Shown in pieces: positions 16,416-24,260 of a stretch of 64,000 bases of DNA (position 1 is its first letter; each line of letters opens with the position of its first letter). The notes under the pieces are model-generated. The model worked only from the letters and a program-made list of their open reading frames with translations. It ran no database searches and was not told the DNA's origin. This DNA comes from Methylobacterium pseudosasicola. Its GTDB lineage: Bacteria; Pseudomonadota; Alphaproteobacteria; Rhizobiales; Beijerinckiaceae. The stretch is from contig NZ_FOTK01000008.1 in assembly GCF_900114535.1 (NCBI RefSeq), positions 1-64,000 on the forward strand, in the 5' to 3' direction. Made by a program: the position numbers and the translations under genes.

Positions 16416-17198
16416 ATGGAACTCGGACAACACATCTGGCACGGCATCGAGCACGTCTTCGTCGAGCAGAGCCTGGTGGCGGCCTTCGCTTTGGTCGGCG
16501 CGCTGATCCTGGTCTCCAACCTGGCAGCCAAACGCTTCACGAGGGGCCGCGTTCACGGCTCGGCCATCGCGATCGTGCTGGGGCTGGTGCTCGCCTATCT
16601 CGGCGGGCTGTATACCGGCGGGAAGAAGGGCATCGCCGACATCCCGGCGCTCGCCGGGATCGGCCTGATGGGCGGGGCGATGCTGCGCGACTTCGCCATC
16701 GTCGCCACCGCCTTCGAGGTGGACGTGACCGAGGCCCGCCGGGCCGGGCTGATCGGCGTGCTGGCTCTGGCGCTCGGCACGATCATCCCGTTCCTCGTCG
16801 GCACGCTCACGGCGGTCGCGTTCGGCTACCACGACGCGGTGTCGATCACGACCATCGGCGCCGGGGCGATCACCTACATCGTCGGCCCGGTGACCGGGGC
16901 GGCGATCGGGGCGGATTCCACCGTCATGGCGCTCTCCATCGCCACCGGGGTGACCAAGGCCGTGATGGTGATGGTCGGCACGCCGCTGGTCGCCAAGCTG
17001 ATCGGCCTCGACAACCCGCGCTCGGCCATGGCCTATGGCGGGTTGATGGGCACGGTGAGCGGGGTCGCGGGCGGGCTCGCGGCCACGGACCCGAAGCTCG
17101 TGCCCTACGGGGCGCTCACCGCCACCTTCCACACCGGAATCGGGTGCCTGGTCGGTCCCTCGATCTTCTACTTGACGGTGCGGGCGCTGGTCGGTTGA
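16416..17198 (+). CDS. madM: Malonate transporter subunit MadM
   Basis: About 260 aa, the large subunit of the MadLM malonate:sodium symporter. It has seven or more hydrophobic helices, with family stretches SNLAAKRFTRGRVHGSAIAI, GIGLMGGAMLRDFAIVATAF, ITTIGAGAITYIVGPVTG and LTATFHTGIGCLVGPSIFY. ATG 16416 is chosen; GTG 16407, overlapping the madL stop, would add three residues and give translational coupling. The GntR regulator follows 29 bp downstream, probably in the same operon. Confidence 0.93.
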   Translation: MELGQHIWHGIEHVFVEQSLVAAFALVGALILVSNLAAKRFTRGRVHGSAIAIVLGLVLAYLGGLYTGGKKGIADIPALAGIGLMGGAMLRDFAIVATAFEVDVTEARRAGLIGVLALALGTIIPFLVGTLTAVAFGYHDAVSITTIGAGAITYIVGPVTGAAIGADSTVMALSIATGVTKAVMVMVGTPLVAKLIGLDNPRSAMAYGGLMGTVSGVAGGLAATDPKLVPYGALTATFHTGIGCLVGPSIFYLTVRALVG

Positions 17199-17227
17199 GC
17201 CTGCCAAAAGGGGCGCGGGACCAGCGG

Positions 17228-17899
17228 ATGCACGGTGAATTCCAGACGATCGACAGCGGGCTGCTCTCGGACCGGATCCGCAACGCGCTGACCGACGCGA
17301 TCACCTCGGGCGAGCTCCCGGCCGGGACGGCGCTGGACGAGCAGAACCTCGCCCAGCGCTACGGCGCCTCGCGCACGCCGGTGCGGGAGGCGCTGCGCCA
17401 GCTCGCGGCCTCGGGGCTGGTGGAGGTCCGCCCCCGGCGGGGCGTGGTGGTGGCGCGGCTGACGCCCGAGCGCATCGCCGACATGTTCGAGACCACCGCG
17501 GAGATCGAAGCCCTCTGCGCCCGGCTCGCGACCTACCGGATGACGCCGCTGGAGCGCGGCCGGCTGATGGATCTCCACGAGGAATCCGCCGCCGCCGTGG
17601 AGGCTGGGGACGTGGACGCCTACGACCGGCTCAACCGCGCCTTCCACGAGTCGCTCTACGCGGCGACCCATAACGGCTTCATGGCCGAGCAGGCCCTGGC
17701 AATCCGCGAGCGCCTGGCCGCCTTCCGCCGAACCCAGCTCCGCCACGCCGACCGGATCCGCCGCTCCCGGGACGAGCACGGCGAAATTCTGTCGGCCATC
17801 GCCGAGGGCGACGGCGAGCTGGCCGCCCGGCGGATGCGGGCGCATATGCTGCGGGCGGCGGCGGCGTTGGGGCGGTATATTGCGGAGACGGTAAATTGA
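17228..17899 (+). CDS. GntR-family (FCD-type) transcriptional regulator of malonate genes
   Basis: 223 aa. An N-terminal winged helix-turn-helix (residues about 10-75: RYGASRTPVREALRQLA, then a wing RPRRGVVVARL) is followed by an FCD ligand-binding domain (about 85-215) with metal or carboxylate-binding histidines in FHESLYAATHN and RSRDEHGEILSAI. In other bacteria such regulators (MdcY) repress mdc genes until malonate or malonyl-CoA is present. Its place directly after madLM supports that role here. The frame is open upstream through madM but no gene is there in this frame; the ATG at 17228 has AGCGG before it. Confidence 0.9.
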   Translation: MHGEFQTIDSGLLSDRIRNALTDAITSGELPAGTALDEQNLAQRYGASRTPVREALRQLAASGLVEVRPRRGVVVARLTPERIADMFETTAEIEALCARLATYRMTPLERGRLMDLHEESAAAVEAGDVDAYDRLNRAFHESLYAATHNGFMAEQALAIRERLAAFRRTQLRHADRIRRSRDEHGEILSAIAEGDGELAARRMRAHMLRAAAALGRYIAETVN

Positions 17900-18312
17900 G
17901 TGGGCCAGCCACGGTTCCCCAAAACGAAGCGCGGAACGGATGATCGCTGGTTTCTTTGCATTAGGGCTGGCGAAGAGGCTGTTGCCAACGATCCCCGCCC
18001 TTACACGTGATGCATCTGTCTTTCCTCGGTAATCTAAATGATGCCGGCTCTTGATATGAATAGTCATCGACCTGATTATCATAATATCGAATTTTTATGA
18101 TAAATTGTTTTAATTCTTGAGCTGTTCTGCGATTAAAAAATTCCAGATTAATCCCCCGATCGAAAATGATCGATCGAAATAAGAAAGTTGTACGCAGGAA
18201 CATTCTCGGGTGTTTGAGGGAGCCGAAATAAAAGCCGAGCTTGTTATTGATGAATTTGCGACGTATTGTTTAATGCCAATCTACCGCAACAGCAAAGATT
18301 GAGGAGGGTCGT
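17900..18312. other. AT-rich spacer without a clear gene
   Basis: These 413 bases are strongly AT-rich (especially 18040-18300) in a GC-rich genome. A minus-strand open frame at 17961-18203 (80 aa) has an unusual composition and no family match, so I do not call it. AGGAGG at 18302-18307 is the ribosome-binding site of the next gene. The stretch may be a promoter region or transferred DNA. Confidence 0.5.
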
Positions 18313-18636
18313 ATGGCGTTCGGTGTTCTCCTCTACGACCGCTTCGAGACGGATCCTCCAGGCGACGAATACGCCTCGCAATCCCGCGCATTGATCAAGC
18401 GCGTTCTGTCGATGCCCGGAGCCGTGTCCTTCATGGGCTACCGTTCTGTGTCCGGCAGTCCGAATACGATCAGCATCACAGAGTTCAAGACGCTCGAGGA
18501 CGTTCAGCGAGCCGCCGCCTCCGATGAGCTGAAAGCCGTTTTCAAGGCGATGGAAGCGTCAGGCACGAAGCCGACGCTTCTCATCATGGAGCGGTCGCCC
18601 CTCACGCCGGAGCCCATCAAAGCGCCGAACGCGTGA
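18313..18636 (+). CDS. Small dimeric alpha/beta-barrel (ABM-like) protein
   Basis: 107 aa. The alternation of strands and helices (FGVLLYDRF, then SQSRALIKRVLSMPGAVSFMG, then TISITEFKTLEDVQRAAASD) fits the dimeric alpha/beta-barrel family that includes antibiotic-biosynthesis monooxygenase-like and EthD-type proteins. No catalytic residues can be assigned, so enzyme activity is unproven. It has one of the strongest Shine-Dalgarno sequences in the window (GAGGAGG, five bases before ATG). It stands alone after the AT-rich spacer and converges on the beta-barrel gene. Function unknown. Confidence 0.65.
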   Translation: MAFGVLLYDRFETDPPGDEYASQSRALIKRVLSMPGAVSFMGYRSVSGSPNTISITEFKTLEDVQRAAASDELKAVFKAMEASGTKPTLLIMERSPLTPEPIKAPNA

Positions 18637-18685
18637 GTTTGTGCGAACGAGTCGTTACACAAGATCCTCAGTCTGGCGCTTCTCA

Positions 18686-19537
18686 CTAGCTGCCGAATTT
18701 GTAGTTAATGCCGCCCCGGACAAGGTTGCCTTCGGTCTGGAAACGAACCAGCCCCGTTTGTCCGACAGGCAGGATGCCGCCGGCACCGAAAACCGGACCG
18801 ACACCCGTCGCCGTCAGCCTTTTCTGGCCGAGATCATAATGAAGGTACTCGGCCTTCACGGTGACAGCTGCGGCGCCAACGAAATTCAGGACGCTATCTC
18901 CGGGTATCGCGACCTCGACGCCGCCACCATACGCATACCCGGTCGTCAGATCGCTGAAGCGGCTTGCATCGAACGGGACGCCGCCGAAAAGCGAGATGTC
19001 GGCACGGGTCTCGTATCTGACGTCGCCGTAAGCGAAGCCACCGGTGCCATAAACGAGCACTCGATCGAAGGCGTATCCAACACGCCCACGCACGGTGCCG
19101 AGAAAATCGAGGCTCTGGCGTCCCGAGACCGTAAACCTTCCACCGGCGAAATCGAACGCGGAACTCCGCGTACGATCAAGATCGGTGTATTGAGCGTCGG
19201 TTTCGAACCCGATCACGACGCCGCTGCCTGGCGAAAACTGCAAATTGTACCCGAGTCCGCCGCCGACGGTTGCACCGTCCTGCGCAAACCCCACGGAACC
19301 GACTCCGCCCGTATCAATCAATGCTTGATCAATCGCCGTTAGGCCGGTTGTCCGAACGATTTGCCGCTCGCTGAACGCGTATCCGGCATTGAGGCCGACA
19401 TAAAAGCCGCTCCACGTGAAAACGGGAGCCGCGAAGACCGGCGGAGACACGGCACGCTTGGGCAGATCGGCCGCTGAAACCGTCGCGATCATCAGGTAGC
19501 CAGCGCATCCGGAAATCAGAATCTGTTTCAGCATCAT
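18686..19537 (-). CDS. Outer-membrane beta-barrel protein (Omp25/porin-like family)
   Basis: About 283 aa from one of two adjacent ATGs at 19537/19534. The signal peptide ends at MIATVSAADLPKR. The mature protein begins with the Rhizobiales Omp25/Omp31-type signature FTWSGFYVGLNAGYAF. It continues with alternating beta strands (GATVGGGLGYNLQF, VVIGFETDAQYTDL, TVRGRVGYAFDRVLVYGTGGFAYG) and closes with VRGGINYKFGS, an outer-membrane assembly-type C-terminus. Such small barrels are structural or adhesion-type surface proteins. It is not in an operon. A shortened relative lies at 33268. Confidence 0.88.
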   Translation of the reverse strand: MMLKQILISGCAGYLMIATVSAADLPKRAVSPPVFAAPVFTWSGFYVGLNAGYAFSERQIVRTTGLTAIDQALIDTGGVGSVGFAQDGATVGGGLGYNLQFSPGSGVVIGFETDAQYTDLDRTRSSAFDFAGGRFTVSGRQSLDFLGTVRGRVGYAFDRVLVYGTGGFAYGDVRYETRADISLFGGVPFDASRFSDLTTGYAYGGGVEVAIPGDSVLNFVGAAAVTVKAEYLHYDLGQKRLTATGVGPVFGAGGILPVGQTGLVRFQTEGNLVRGGINYKFGS

Positions 19538-19722
19538 GCAGCCCACCGCGATTAGTGATCTGCAATTTGCTGGCGGATTTTTGAACTGCATAGAGCGACA
19601 GAGCAACACTCCGAAAAAAGTAATTCGGAGCTGTTGGGCGACGCAAATGGCCGGTATGCTTCGATGTCGAGGTTTCGCCTGTCCGAAGATCAGATATCCG
19701 GAGACGATGACGGTGTCGTGCT

Positions 19723-19767
19723 GTCTCAGAGGTTTTGATCAGCGACGTGCTGCGAGCGATCTGAGAC
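19723..19767. repeat. Structured inverted repeat downstream of zapA
   Basis: GTCTCAGA (19723-19730) pairs exactly with TCTGAGAC (19760-19767); within the loop CAGC/GCTG and GATC/GATC can also pair. It lies 5 bp past the zapA stop. It could be the zapA terminator or part of a structured RNA; alphaproteobacteria often carry 6S RNA at this place, but I could not recognise the 6S sequence. Confidence 0.4.
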
Positions 19768-19771
19768 CACC

Positions 19772-20167
19772 TCACCCCACCTCCCGAGCCACCCCACCCT
19801 TCCCAACCCCACTCCCCCCCAAAGAGTCCGCCAGCTTCCCGATCCGCTCGGCCGCCCGCCCGATCCCGTCGGCGGCGCGGGCGGCGTCTTCGGCGCGGCT
19901 GCGTTCGGCGGCCTCGGCGGTCTTGCGCAGCGCGGCCGTCTCGGCCTCCAGGGCGGCAAAGCGGGTGCGCATCTCGGCCAGCTCGTCGGCGATGGTCAGG
20001 GCGGCCATCACTTGCAGGCGCATGTCGCCGATCTCGCCGAAACTCTGGCGCATCTCGCCGATGCGCGTCCCAAAACTCTCGGCGAGCCCGGTGAGGTGGG
20101 CCTCCTCGCCGGCCCCGCAGGCCATGCGGTAGAGCTTTCCGTCGATGGTCACGTTGATCTGGGGCAA
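19772..20167 (-). CDS. zapA: Cell division protein ZapA
   Basis: 131 aa, read from a TTG at 20167 (TTGCCCCAGATCAACGTG), because the family begins MPQVNVTI-like and no ATG fits; GGAGCGATCC lies upstream. ZapA binds FtsZ and bundles its filaments at the division ring in the cytoplasm. The N-terminal ZapA fold (NVTIDGKLYRMACGAGEE, then HLTGLAESFGTRIGEMRQ) is followed by a long coiled coil (ALTIADELAEMRTRFAALEAE onward). The C-terminal tail is Gly-rich (GGSGVGKGGVAREVG). It is transcribed after the DUF4164 gene, 38 bp apart, divergent from gap, an arrangement common in Rhizobiales. Confidence 0.88.
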   Translation of the reverse strand: MPQINVTIDGKLYRMACGAGEEAHLTGLAESFGTRIGEMRQSFGEIGDMRLQVMAALTIADELAEMRTRFAALEAETAALRKTAEAAERSRAEDAARAADGIGRAAERIGKLADSLGGSGVGKGGVAREVG

Positions 20168-20205
20168 GGATCGCTCCGAGGGGCGGCTTTGCGGGGGAGA
20201 GGCGG

Positions 20206-20496
20206 TCAGGCGCGGCCGAGGACGCCCTGCACCGTCTCGATCGCGCGGTCGAGCCTCTGGCCCACCGCGCCGGTCGTGGCCTCGACATCGGCGAGATGGG
20301 CGCTGGCCGCGTCGAGGGCAGCGGCGAGGCGCGCCCGGTCCTCGTCCATCAGCGCCAGCTCGGCATCCCGGTCGTCCGGCTCGGCCTCGGCCTCCAGGCG
20401 GCGGGCCACGACCGCGTCCAGGCGGGCCAGCGCGGCGTCGAGCCGGGCGAAGGCATCGTCGATCGGGCGCGTCGTCTCTGTGCTGTCGTCGGCCAT
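20206..20496 (-). CDS. DUF4164 coiled-coil protein
   Basis: 96 aa, almost entirely alpha-helical coiled coil (DDAFARLDAALARLDAVVARR, then LDAASAHLADVEATTGAVGQRLDRAIETVQGVL). It belongs by length, composition and position to the DUF4164 family, which in Rhizobiales regularly precedes zapA. The function is not known; a role linked to ZapA or to cell division is an inference from the constant neighbourhood. No signal peptide or membrane segment. Confidence 0.8.
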   Translation of the reverse strand: MADDSTETTRPIDDAFARLDAALARLDAVVARRLEAEAEPDDRDAELALMDEDRARLAAALDAASAHLADVEATTGAVGQRLDRAIETVQGVLGRA

Positions 20497-20981
20497 GGGG
20501 CTCCGCTCGCCGCACGCATCGTCCCGAAACGGGGTGGCCGGCTTCCGGGCGACGTCGATGCTTCAGGGGTGCAAGTTTCGGCCGGATGAGCCGGGAATGC
20601 CAGTCCGAAATGTCGGTGCGCGTGCAATCCACCGCGGCTCAGCAATCGCCAACGCCCGCATCTTTTTATTGGATGTGGGATACCGCCATGTTTGTCACGC
20701 GCGTGCGTTTGACAGGTGGAGACGCCATGTTAGACAGCCGCGCGCTCTCGAAAGGGTCCGCAAACGACATGCCGGATGGCCGGTCCGTGACAGTCCCGAG
20801 GCCCCCGCCGCCACCGTCGGACCCGACGTGTGAGGGCAGCGGAGCCCGGCCTCTCCCGGCCCGGTTCATCCCAGGTTCAAACCCGCCCGCCCAGATCCGC
20901 CCGGTCGGCCTGGAGGCGGGCCAGCCGAGACCGTTCTGCGGGTCCGGCGCGCGGTGAGCCGCATCAGGAAGGAGTGACGCC
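20497..20981. other. Divergent regulatory region between DUF4164/zapA and gap
   Basis: No gene is seen in these 485 bases; short frames on both strands look spurious. The section 20650-20740 is locally AT-richer and holds the best promoter candidate for gap (see 20709). From 20770 to 20960 the sequence is Pro/Gly-codon-like GC-rich filler, presumably a long gap leader. Confidence 0.5.
20709..20736 (+). promoter_or_regulatory. Sigma-70-type promoter candidate for gap
   Basis: TTGACA (20709-20714) is a perfect -35 box; after 16 bases TAGACA (20731-20736) is a plausible -10. The start would be about 240 bases before the gap ATG, implying a long leader. Found by eye only. Confidence 0.4.
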
Positions 20982-21986
20982 GTGACGAAGGTTGCCATCA
21001 ACGGGTTCGGACGCATCGGCCGCAACGTCCTTCGCGCCATCGCGGAAGCCGGCCGGACCGACATCGAGGTCGTGGCGATCAACGATCTCGGCCCGGTGGA
21101 GACCAACGCCCACCTGCTCCGCTTCGATTCCGTGCACGGCCGGTTCCCCGGCGAGGTTGCGGTGGACGGCGAGTTCCTGGTGGTCAACGGCAAGCGCATC
21201 AAGGTCACGGCCGTGCGCAACCCGGCCGAGCTGCCGCACCGCGATCTCGGCGTCGACATCGCGCTGGAGTGCACCGGCATCTTCACCTCGAAGGACAAGG
21301 CCAAGGCCCATCTCGATGCCGGCGCCAAGCGCGTCCTGGTCTCGGCCCCGGCCGACGGCGCCGACCTCACCGTGGTCTACGGCGTCAACCACGACAAGCT
21401 GACCGCTGAGCACCTCGTGGTCTCGAACGCCTCCTGCACGACCAACTGCCTGGCGCCGGTCGCCCAGGTGCTGGACGCGGCCGTGGGCATCGAGCGCGGC
21501 TTCATGACCACGATCCACTCCTACACCAACGACCAGCCGTCGCTGGACCAGATGCACAAGGATCTCTACCGGGGCCGCGCCGCCGCGCTCTCGATGATCC
21601 CGACCTCCACGGGCGCCGCCAAGGCGGTGGGCCTGGTCCTGCCGGAGCTGAAGGGCAAGCTCGACGGCACCGCGATCCGCGTGCCGACCCCGAACGTCTC
21701 GGCGGTGGACCTGGTATTCACGGCCAAGCGCGCGACCTCCGTCCAGGAGATCAACGACGCGATCAAGGCCGCCGCCGCCGGCCCGCTCAAGGGCGTGCTC
21801 GGCGTGACCGACCGGCCGAACGTCTCGATCGACTTCAACCACGACCCGCACTCGTCCACCTTCCACCTCGACCAGACCAAAGTCATGGACGGCACCTTCG
21901 TGCGCATCCTGTCCTGGTACGACAACGAGTGGGGCTTCTCGAACCGCATGGCCGACACCGCCGTGGCGATGGCCAAGCTCATCTAA
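20982..21986 (+). CDS. gap: Glyceraldehyde-3-phosphate dehydrogenase (type I)
   Basis: 334 aa, the normal length. It interconverts glyceraldehyde 3-phosphate and 1,3-bisphosphoglycerate with NAD(P)+ in glycolysis and gluconeogenesis; in a methylotroph the gluconeogenic direction is likely to matter most. NAD-binding [13 protein letters not shown] begins at residue 8. The catalytic centre is [13 protein letters not shown] with Cys152, and the partner His is in [23 protein letters not shown] is near the end. AGGAAGGAGTG just before the GTG start at 20982 is a strong ribosome-binding site. It heads the gap-pgk-fba cluster, with a hairpin terminator right after. Confidence 0.97.
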   Translation: MTKVAINGFGRIGRNVLRAIAEAGRTDIEVVAINDLGPVETNAHLLRFDSVHGRFPGEVAVDGEFLVVNGKRIKVTAVRNPAELPHRDLGVDIALECTGIFTSKDKAKAHLDAGAKRVLVSAPADGADLTVVYGVNHDKLTAEHLVVSNASCTTNCLAPVAQVLDAAVGIERGFMTTIHSYTNDQPSLDQMHKDLYRGRAAALSMIPTSTGAAKAVGLVLPELKGKLDGTAIRVPTPNVSAVDLVFTAKRATSVQEINDAIKAAAAGPLKGVLGVTDRPNVSIDFNHDPHSSTFHLDQTKVMDGTFVRILSWYDNEWGFSNRMADTAVAMAKLI

Positions 21987-21993
21987 AAACCTG

Positions 21994-22031
21994 CCGCCCG
22001 CCGGCCCGGAGAGGGTCGGCGGGCGTTTTTT
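21994..22031 (+). terminator. Rho-independent terminator after gap
   Basis: CGCCCGCCGGCCC pairs with GTCGGCGGGCG around GGAGAG, followed by TTTTTT (22026-22031). It sits 8 bp after the gap stop and should separate gap from downstream genes at least in part. Confidence 0.85.
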
Positions 22032-22071
22032 CGACCGAACGGCTCAACCTCGAACCAGGGATCATCCCGGG

Positions 22072-22530
22072 ATGACCGACGCTTCGCAGGGCACGTCGAG
22101 CGGACAGGGCGCCGTCGTGACGCCCGCGCCGAAACCCGTAGCGCCTTCGCCGGCCGCGGCGCCGGTTGCCACGACGCCCTCGCAGGGGCTGCCGGCGAGC
22201 CACCTTCTCGACCAGCTCGCGCGCATCGAGGACAAGTGCTCGCGGATCGAGGACAAGTACGCCCGCTCCGAAGCTTTGCTGTCACGGGTCGAGGACAAGG
22301 TCGAGAACGCCGCCAACCGGATGAACGAATCCGCCCGGCAATCTGATCTCGCGGCCCTACGCACCGAGATGCGCGGCCTCGCCGACCGCACCCGGCGCCT
22401 GCCCGGGACCGGCGCCTTGGTGCTGACCGCCGTGATCACCGCGATCCTCACCGTCGTGCTGATGGTCGCCGTGCAGCGCCTGAATCTCGACCGCCTGATC
22501 CCGGCGCCGGCCGCCACCACCGCCCAGTAA
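22072..22530 (+). CDS. Coiled-coil protein with C-terminal membrane anchor, unknown
   Basis: 152 aa, not recognised. Residues 1-40 are a Pro/Ala/Thr-rich disordered head. Residues about 45-105 form a coiled coil with repeating RIEDK units (ARIEDKCSRIEDKYARSEALLSRVEDK, broken here as two heptad-like repeats). Residues about 112-133 are one membrane helix (GALVLTAVITAILTVVLMVAV). A short Pro/Ala tail follows. It probably faces the cytoplasm as a tail-anchored protein. It lies between the gap terminator and pgk (15 bp before the pgk ATG), so it is likely co-transcribed with pgk. No function is proposed. Confidence 0.7.
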   Translation: MTDASQGTSSGQGAVVTPAPKPVAPSPAAAPVATTPSQGLPASHLLDQLARIEDKCSRIEDKYARSEALLSRVEDKVENAANRMNESARQSDLAALRTEMRGLADRTRRLPGTGALVLTAVITAILTVVLMVAVQRLNLDRLIPAPAATTAQ

Positions 22531-22545
22531 TCGCAACAGGACCGC

Positions 22546-23748
22546 ATGAGCGCCTTCCGCACCCTCGACGACGCCGGCGCCCTGACGGGCAAGCGCGTGC
22601 TGATGCGCGTCGATCTCAACGTGCCGATGGTGAACGGCCGCGTAACCGACGCGACCCGCATCGCGCGAGTCGTCCCGACCATCCGGGAGGTCGCCGACAA
22701 GGGCGCCAAAGTGATCCTGCTGGCCCATTTCGGCCGCCCCAAGGGCAAGCGCGAGCCGAAGGATTCTTTGGAGCCGGTGGTGCCGGCGCTGAGCCAGGCG
22801 CTCGGCCGCCCGGTCGCCTTCGCGGCCGATTGCGTCGGCGACGACGCGGCCCGGGCCGTGGCGGCCCTGAAGGACGGCGACGTTCTGCTCCTCGAAAACA
22901 CCCGCTACCACGCCGGCGAGGAGAAGAACGATCCGGCGTTCGCCGACGCGCTCGCCGCCAACGGCGACATCTACGTCAACGAGGCCTTTTCCGCGGCCCA
23001 CCGCGCCCACGCCTCGACCGAGGGATTGGCCCACCGCCTGCCGGCCTATGCCGGCCGCGAGATGCAGGCCGAGCTGGAGGCTCTGACCAAGGGCCTGGAG
23101 GCGCCGCAGCGTCCGGTCATCGCGCTGGTCGGCGGCGCCAAGGTATCGTCGAAGATCGACTTGCTGGAAAATCTCGTCGCCAAGGTCGACATGCTGGTGA
23201 TCGGCGGCGGCATGGCCAACACCTTCCTGCACGCGCAGGGCAAAGCGGTGGGCAAGTCCCTGTGCGAGAAGGACCTCGCCGAGACCGCCACCCGCATCCT
23301 GGCGGCGGCGGACAAAGCCGGCTGCCGGATCATCCTGCCGGTGGATGCCGTGGCGGCGACCGAGTTTAAGGCGCAGGCCCCGCACGAGACCGTGCCGGTG
23401 GATGCCGTGCCCGAGGGCAGCATGATCCTCGATGCCGGGCCGCGTTCGGTCTCCGAGATCAACGCCGCCATCGACGGCGCCAAGACCCTGGTCTGGAACG
23501 GCCCACTCGGCGCCTTCGAGCTCGCCCCGTTCGACGCTGCGACCGTGGCCGCCGCGAAGCATGCGGCTGCGCGCACCAAGGCCGGCGAGCTCGTCTCGGT
23601 GGCCGGCGGCGGCGACACGGTGGCCGCCCTCAACCATGCGGGCGTGGCGGCCGACTTCACCTACGTCTCAACGGCGGGCGGCGCCTTCCTCGAATGGCTT
23701 GAGGGCAAGGCCCTGCCGGGCGTCGAGGCGCTACGGGCCAAGGGCTGA
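22546..23748 (+). CDS. pgk: Phosphoglycerate kinase
   Basis: 400 aa, full length. It transfers phosphate between 1,3-bisphosphoglycerate and ADP in glycolysis, or the reverse in gluconeogenesis. Family marks: [18 protein letters not shown] (substrate N-domain), [18 protein letters not shown] near 65-80, [51 protein letters not shown], and the nucleotide loop [16 protein letters not shown] near 350. Cytosolic. It follows gap with a small coiled-coil gene between, and another small gene comes before fba, so the cluster gap-pgk-fba is loosely spaced. Confidence 0.97.
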   Translation: MSAFRTLDDAGALTGKRVLMRVDLNVPMVNGRVTDATRIARVVPTIREVADKGAKVILLAHFGRPKGKREPKDSLEPVVPALSQALGRPVAFAADCVGDDAARAVAALKDGDVLLLENTRYHAGEEKNDPAFADALAANGDIYVNEAFSAAHRAHASTEGLAHRLPAYAGREMQAELEALTKGLEAPQRPVIALVGGAKVSSKIDLLENLVAKVDMLVIGGGMANTFLHAQGKAVGKSLCEKDLAETATRILAAADKAGCRIILPVDAVAATEFKAQAPHETVPVDAVPEGSMILDAGPRSVSEINAAIDGAKTLVWNGPLGAFELAPFDAATVAAAKHAAARTKAGELVSVAGGGDTVAALNHAGVAADFTYVSTAGGAFLEWLEGKALPGVEALRAKG

Positions 23749-23851
23749 GAACCGCGCTGAGAACCGCGCGGCGGAGACTTGTGAGCGCTCCTCCCCGGGC
23801 GGCGCGCACCTATCTATACTCCCGGCGTCGGACGGCGGGGGTCCTGAGTCG

Positions 23852-24109
23852 ATGAGTGACACTGTGGAGAACGCGACGATCGAGATCCTGAAGGGCATTC
23901 AGGGCAGCATCGCGCAGTTGCGGGCGGAGACGACGGCGTTCCGGGTTGAGACGCTTGCGCGCTTCGACAAGCTTGAGGCGAGCCTGCGCAAGGATCGGCG
24001 CAACGCCGCCGGCATGCTGGTGATGATGCGCGCGACCGCGGGCGACTTCGATGCCCGCGTCAGCGAGGTCGAAGAGCGTGTCACGGTCCTTGAGAACAGA
24101 GCGAGCTGA
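23852..24109 (+). CDS. Small coiled-coil protein, 85 aa
   Basis: 85 aa from ATG 23852 (the frame is open upstream but inside pgk). Nearly all predicted helix: NATIEILKGIQGSIAQLRAE, then FRVETLARFDKLEASLRKD, and a closing DARVSEVEERVTVLENRAS heptad. No membrane segment. It looks like a soluble relative of small coiled-coil proteins common in Methylobacterium, of unknown role. It lies between pgk and fba and is followed 9 bp later by a terminator-like hairpin. It may be carried along with pgk or be an independent insertion. Confidence 0.6.
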   Translation: MSDTVENATIEILKGIQGSIAQLRAETTAFRVETLARFDKLEASLRKDRRNAAGMLVMMRATAGDFDARVSEVEERVTVLENRAS

Positions 24110-24117
24110 GCTTTATT

Positions 24118-24145
24118 CGCCGAACGGATAAGCCATTCGGCGTTT
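24118..24145 (+). terminator. Hairpin terminator after the small coiled-coil gene
   Basis: CGCCGAA (24118-24124) pairs with TTCGGCG (24136-24142), followed by TTT. It lies 9 bp past the stop codon at 24109 and before the fba leader. Confidence 0.55.
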
Positions 24146-24260
24146 GATACGATGTACAGGTAAGAAGCTCGGCAGACTTGCCTGTGCAAGTCCACTGAGG
24201 TTTCCGGCGCCGGAGGCGATCGGGCGGACCACCAGACGGCAAGCGGGAAGACAGACGACG

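Noticed and set aside
17961..18203. Minus-strand 80-residue frame in the AT-rich spacer
   Set aside because: Odd composition, no homologue I know, and no proper start context. The AT content makes it unlikely to be a normal gene of this genome.
24144..24260. Longer N-terminus of the aldolase
   Set aside because: The frame is open upstream but the sequence is basic and unlike class II aldolases. The family begins [10 protein letters not shown] at 24261.
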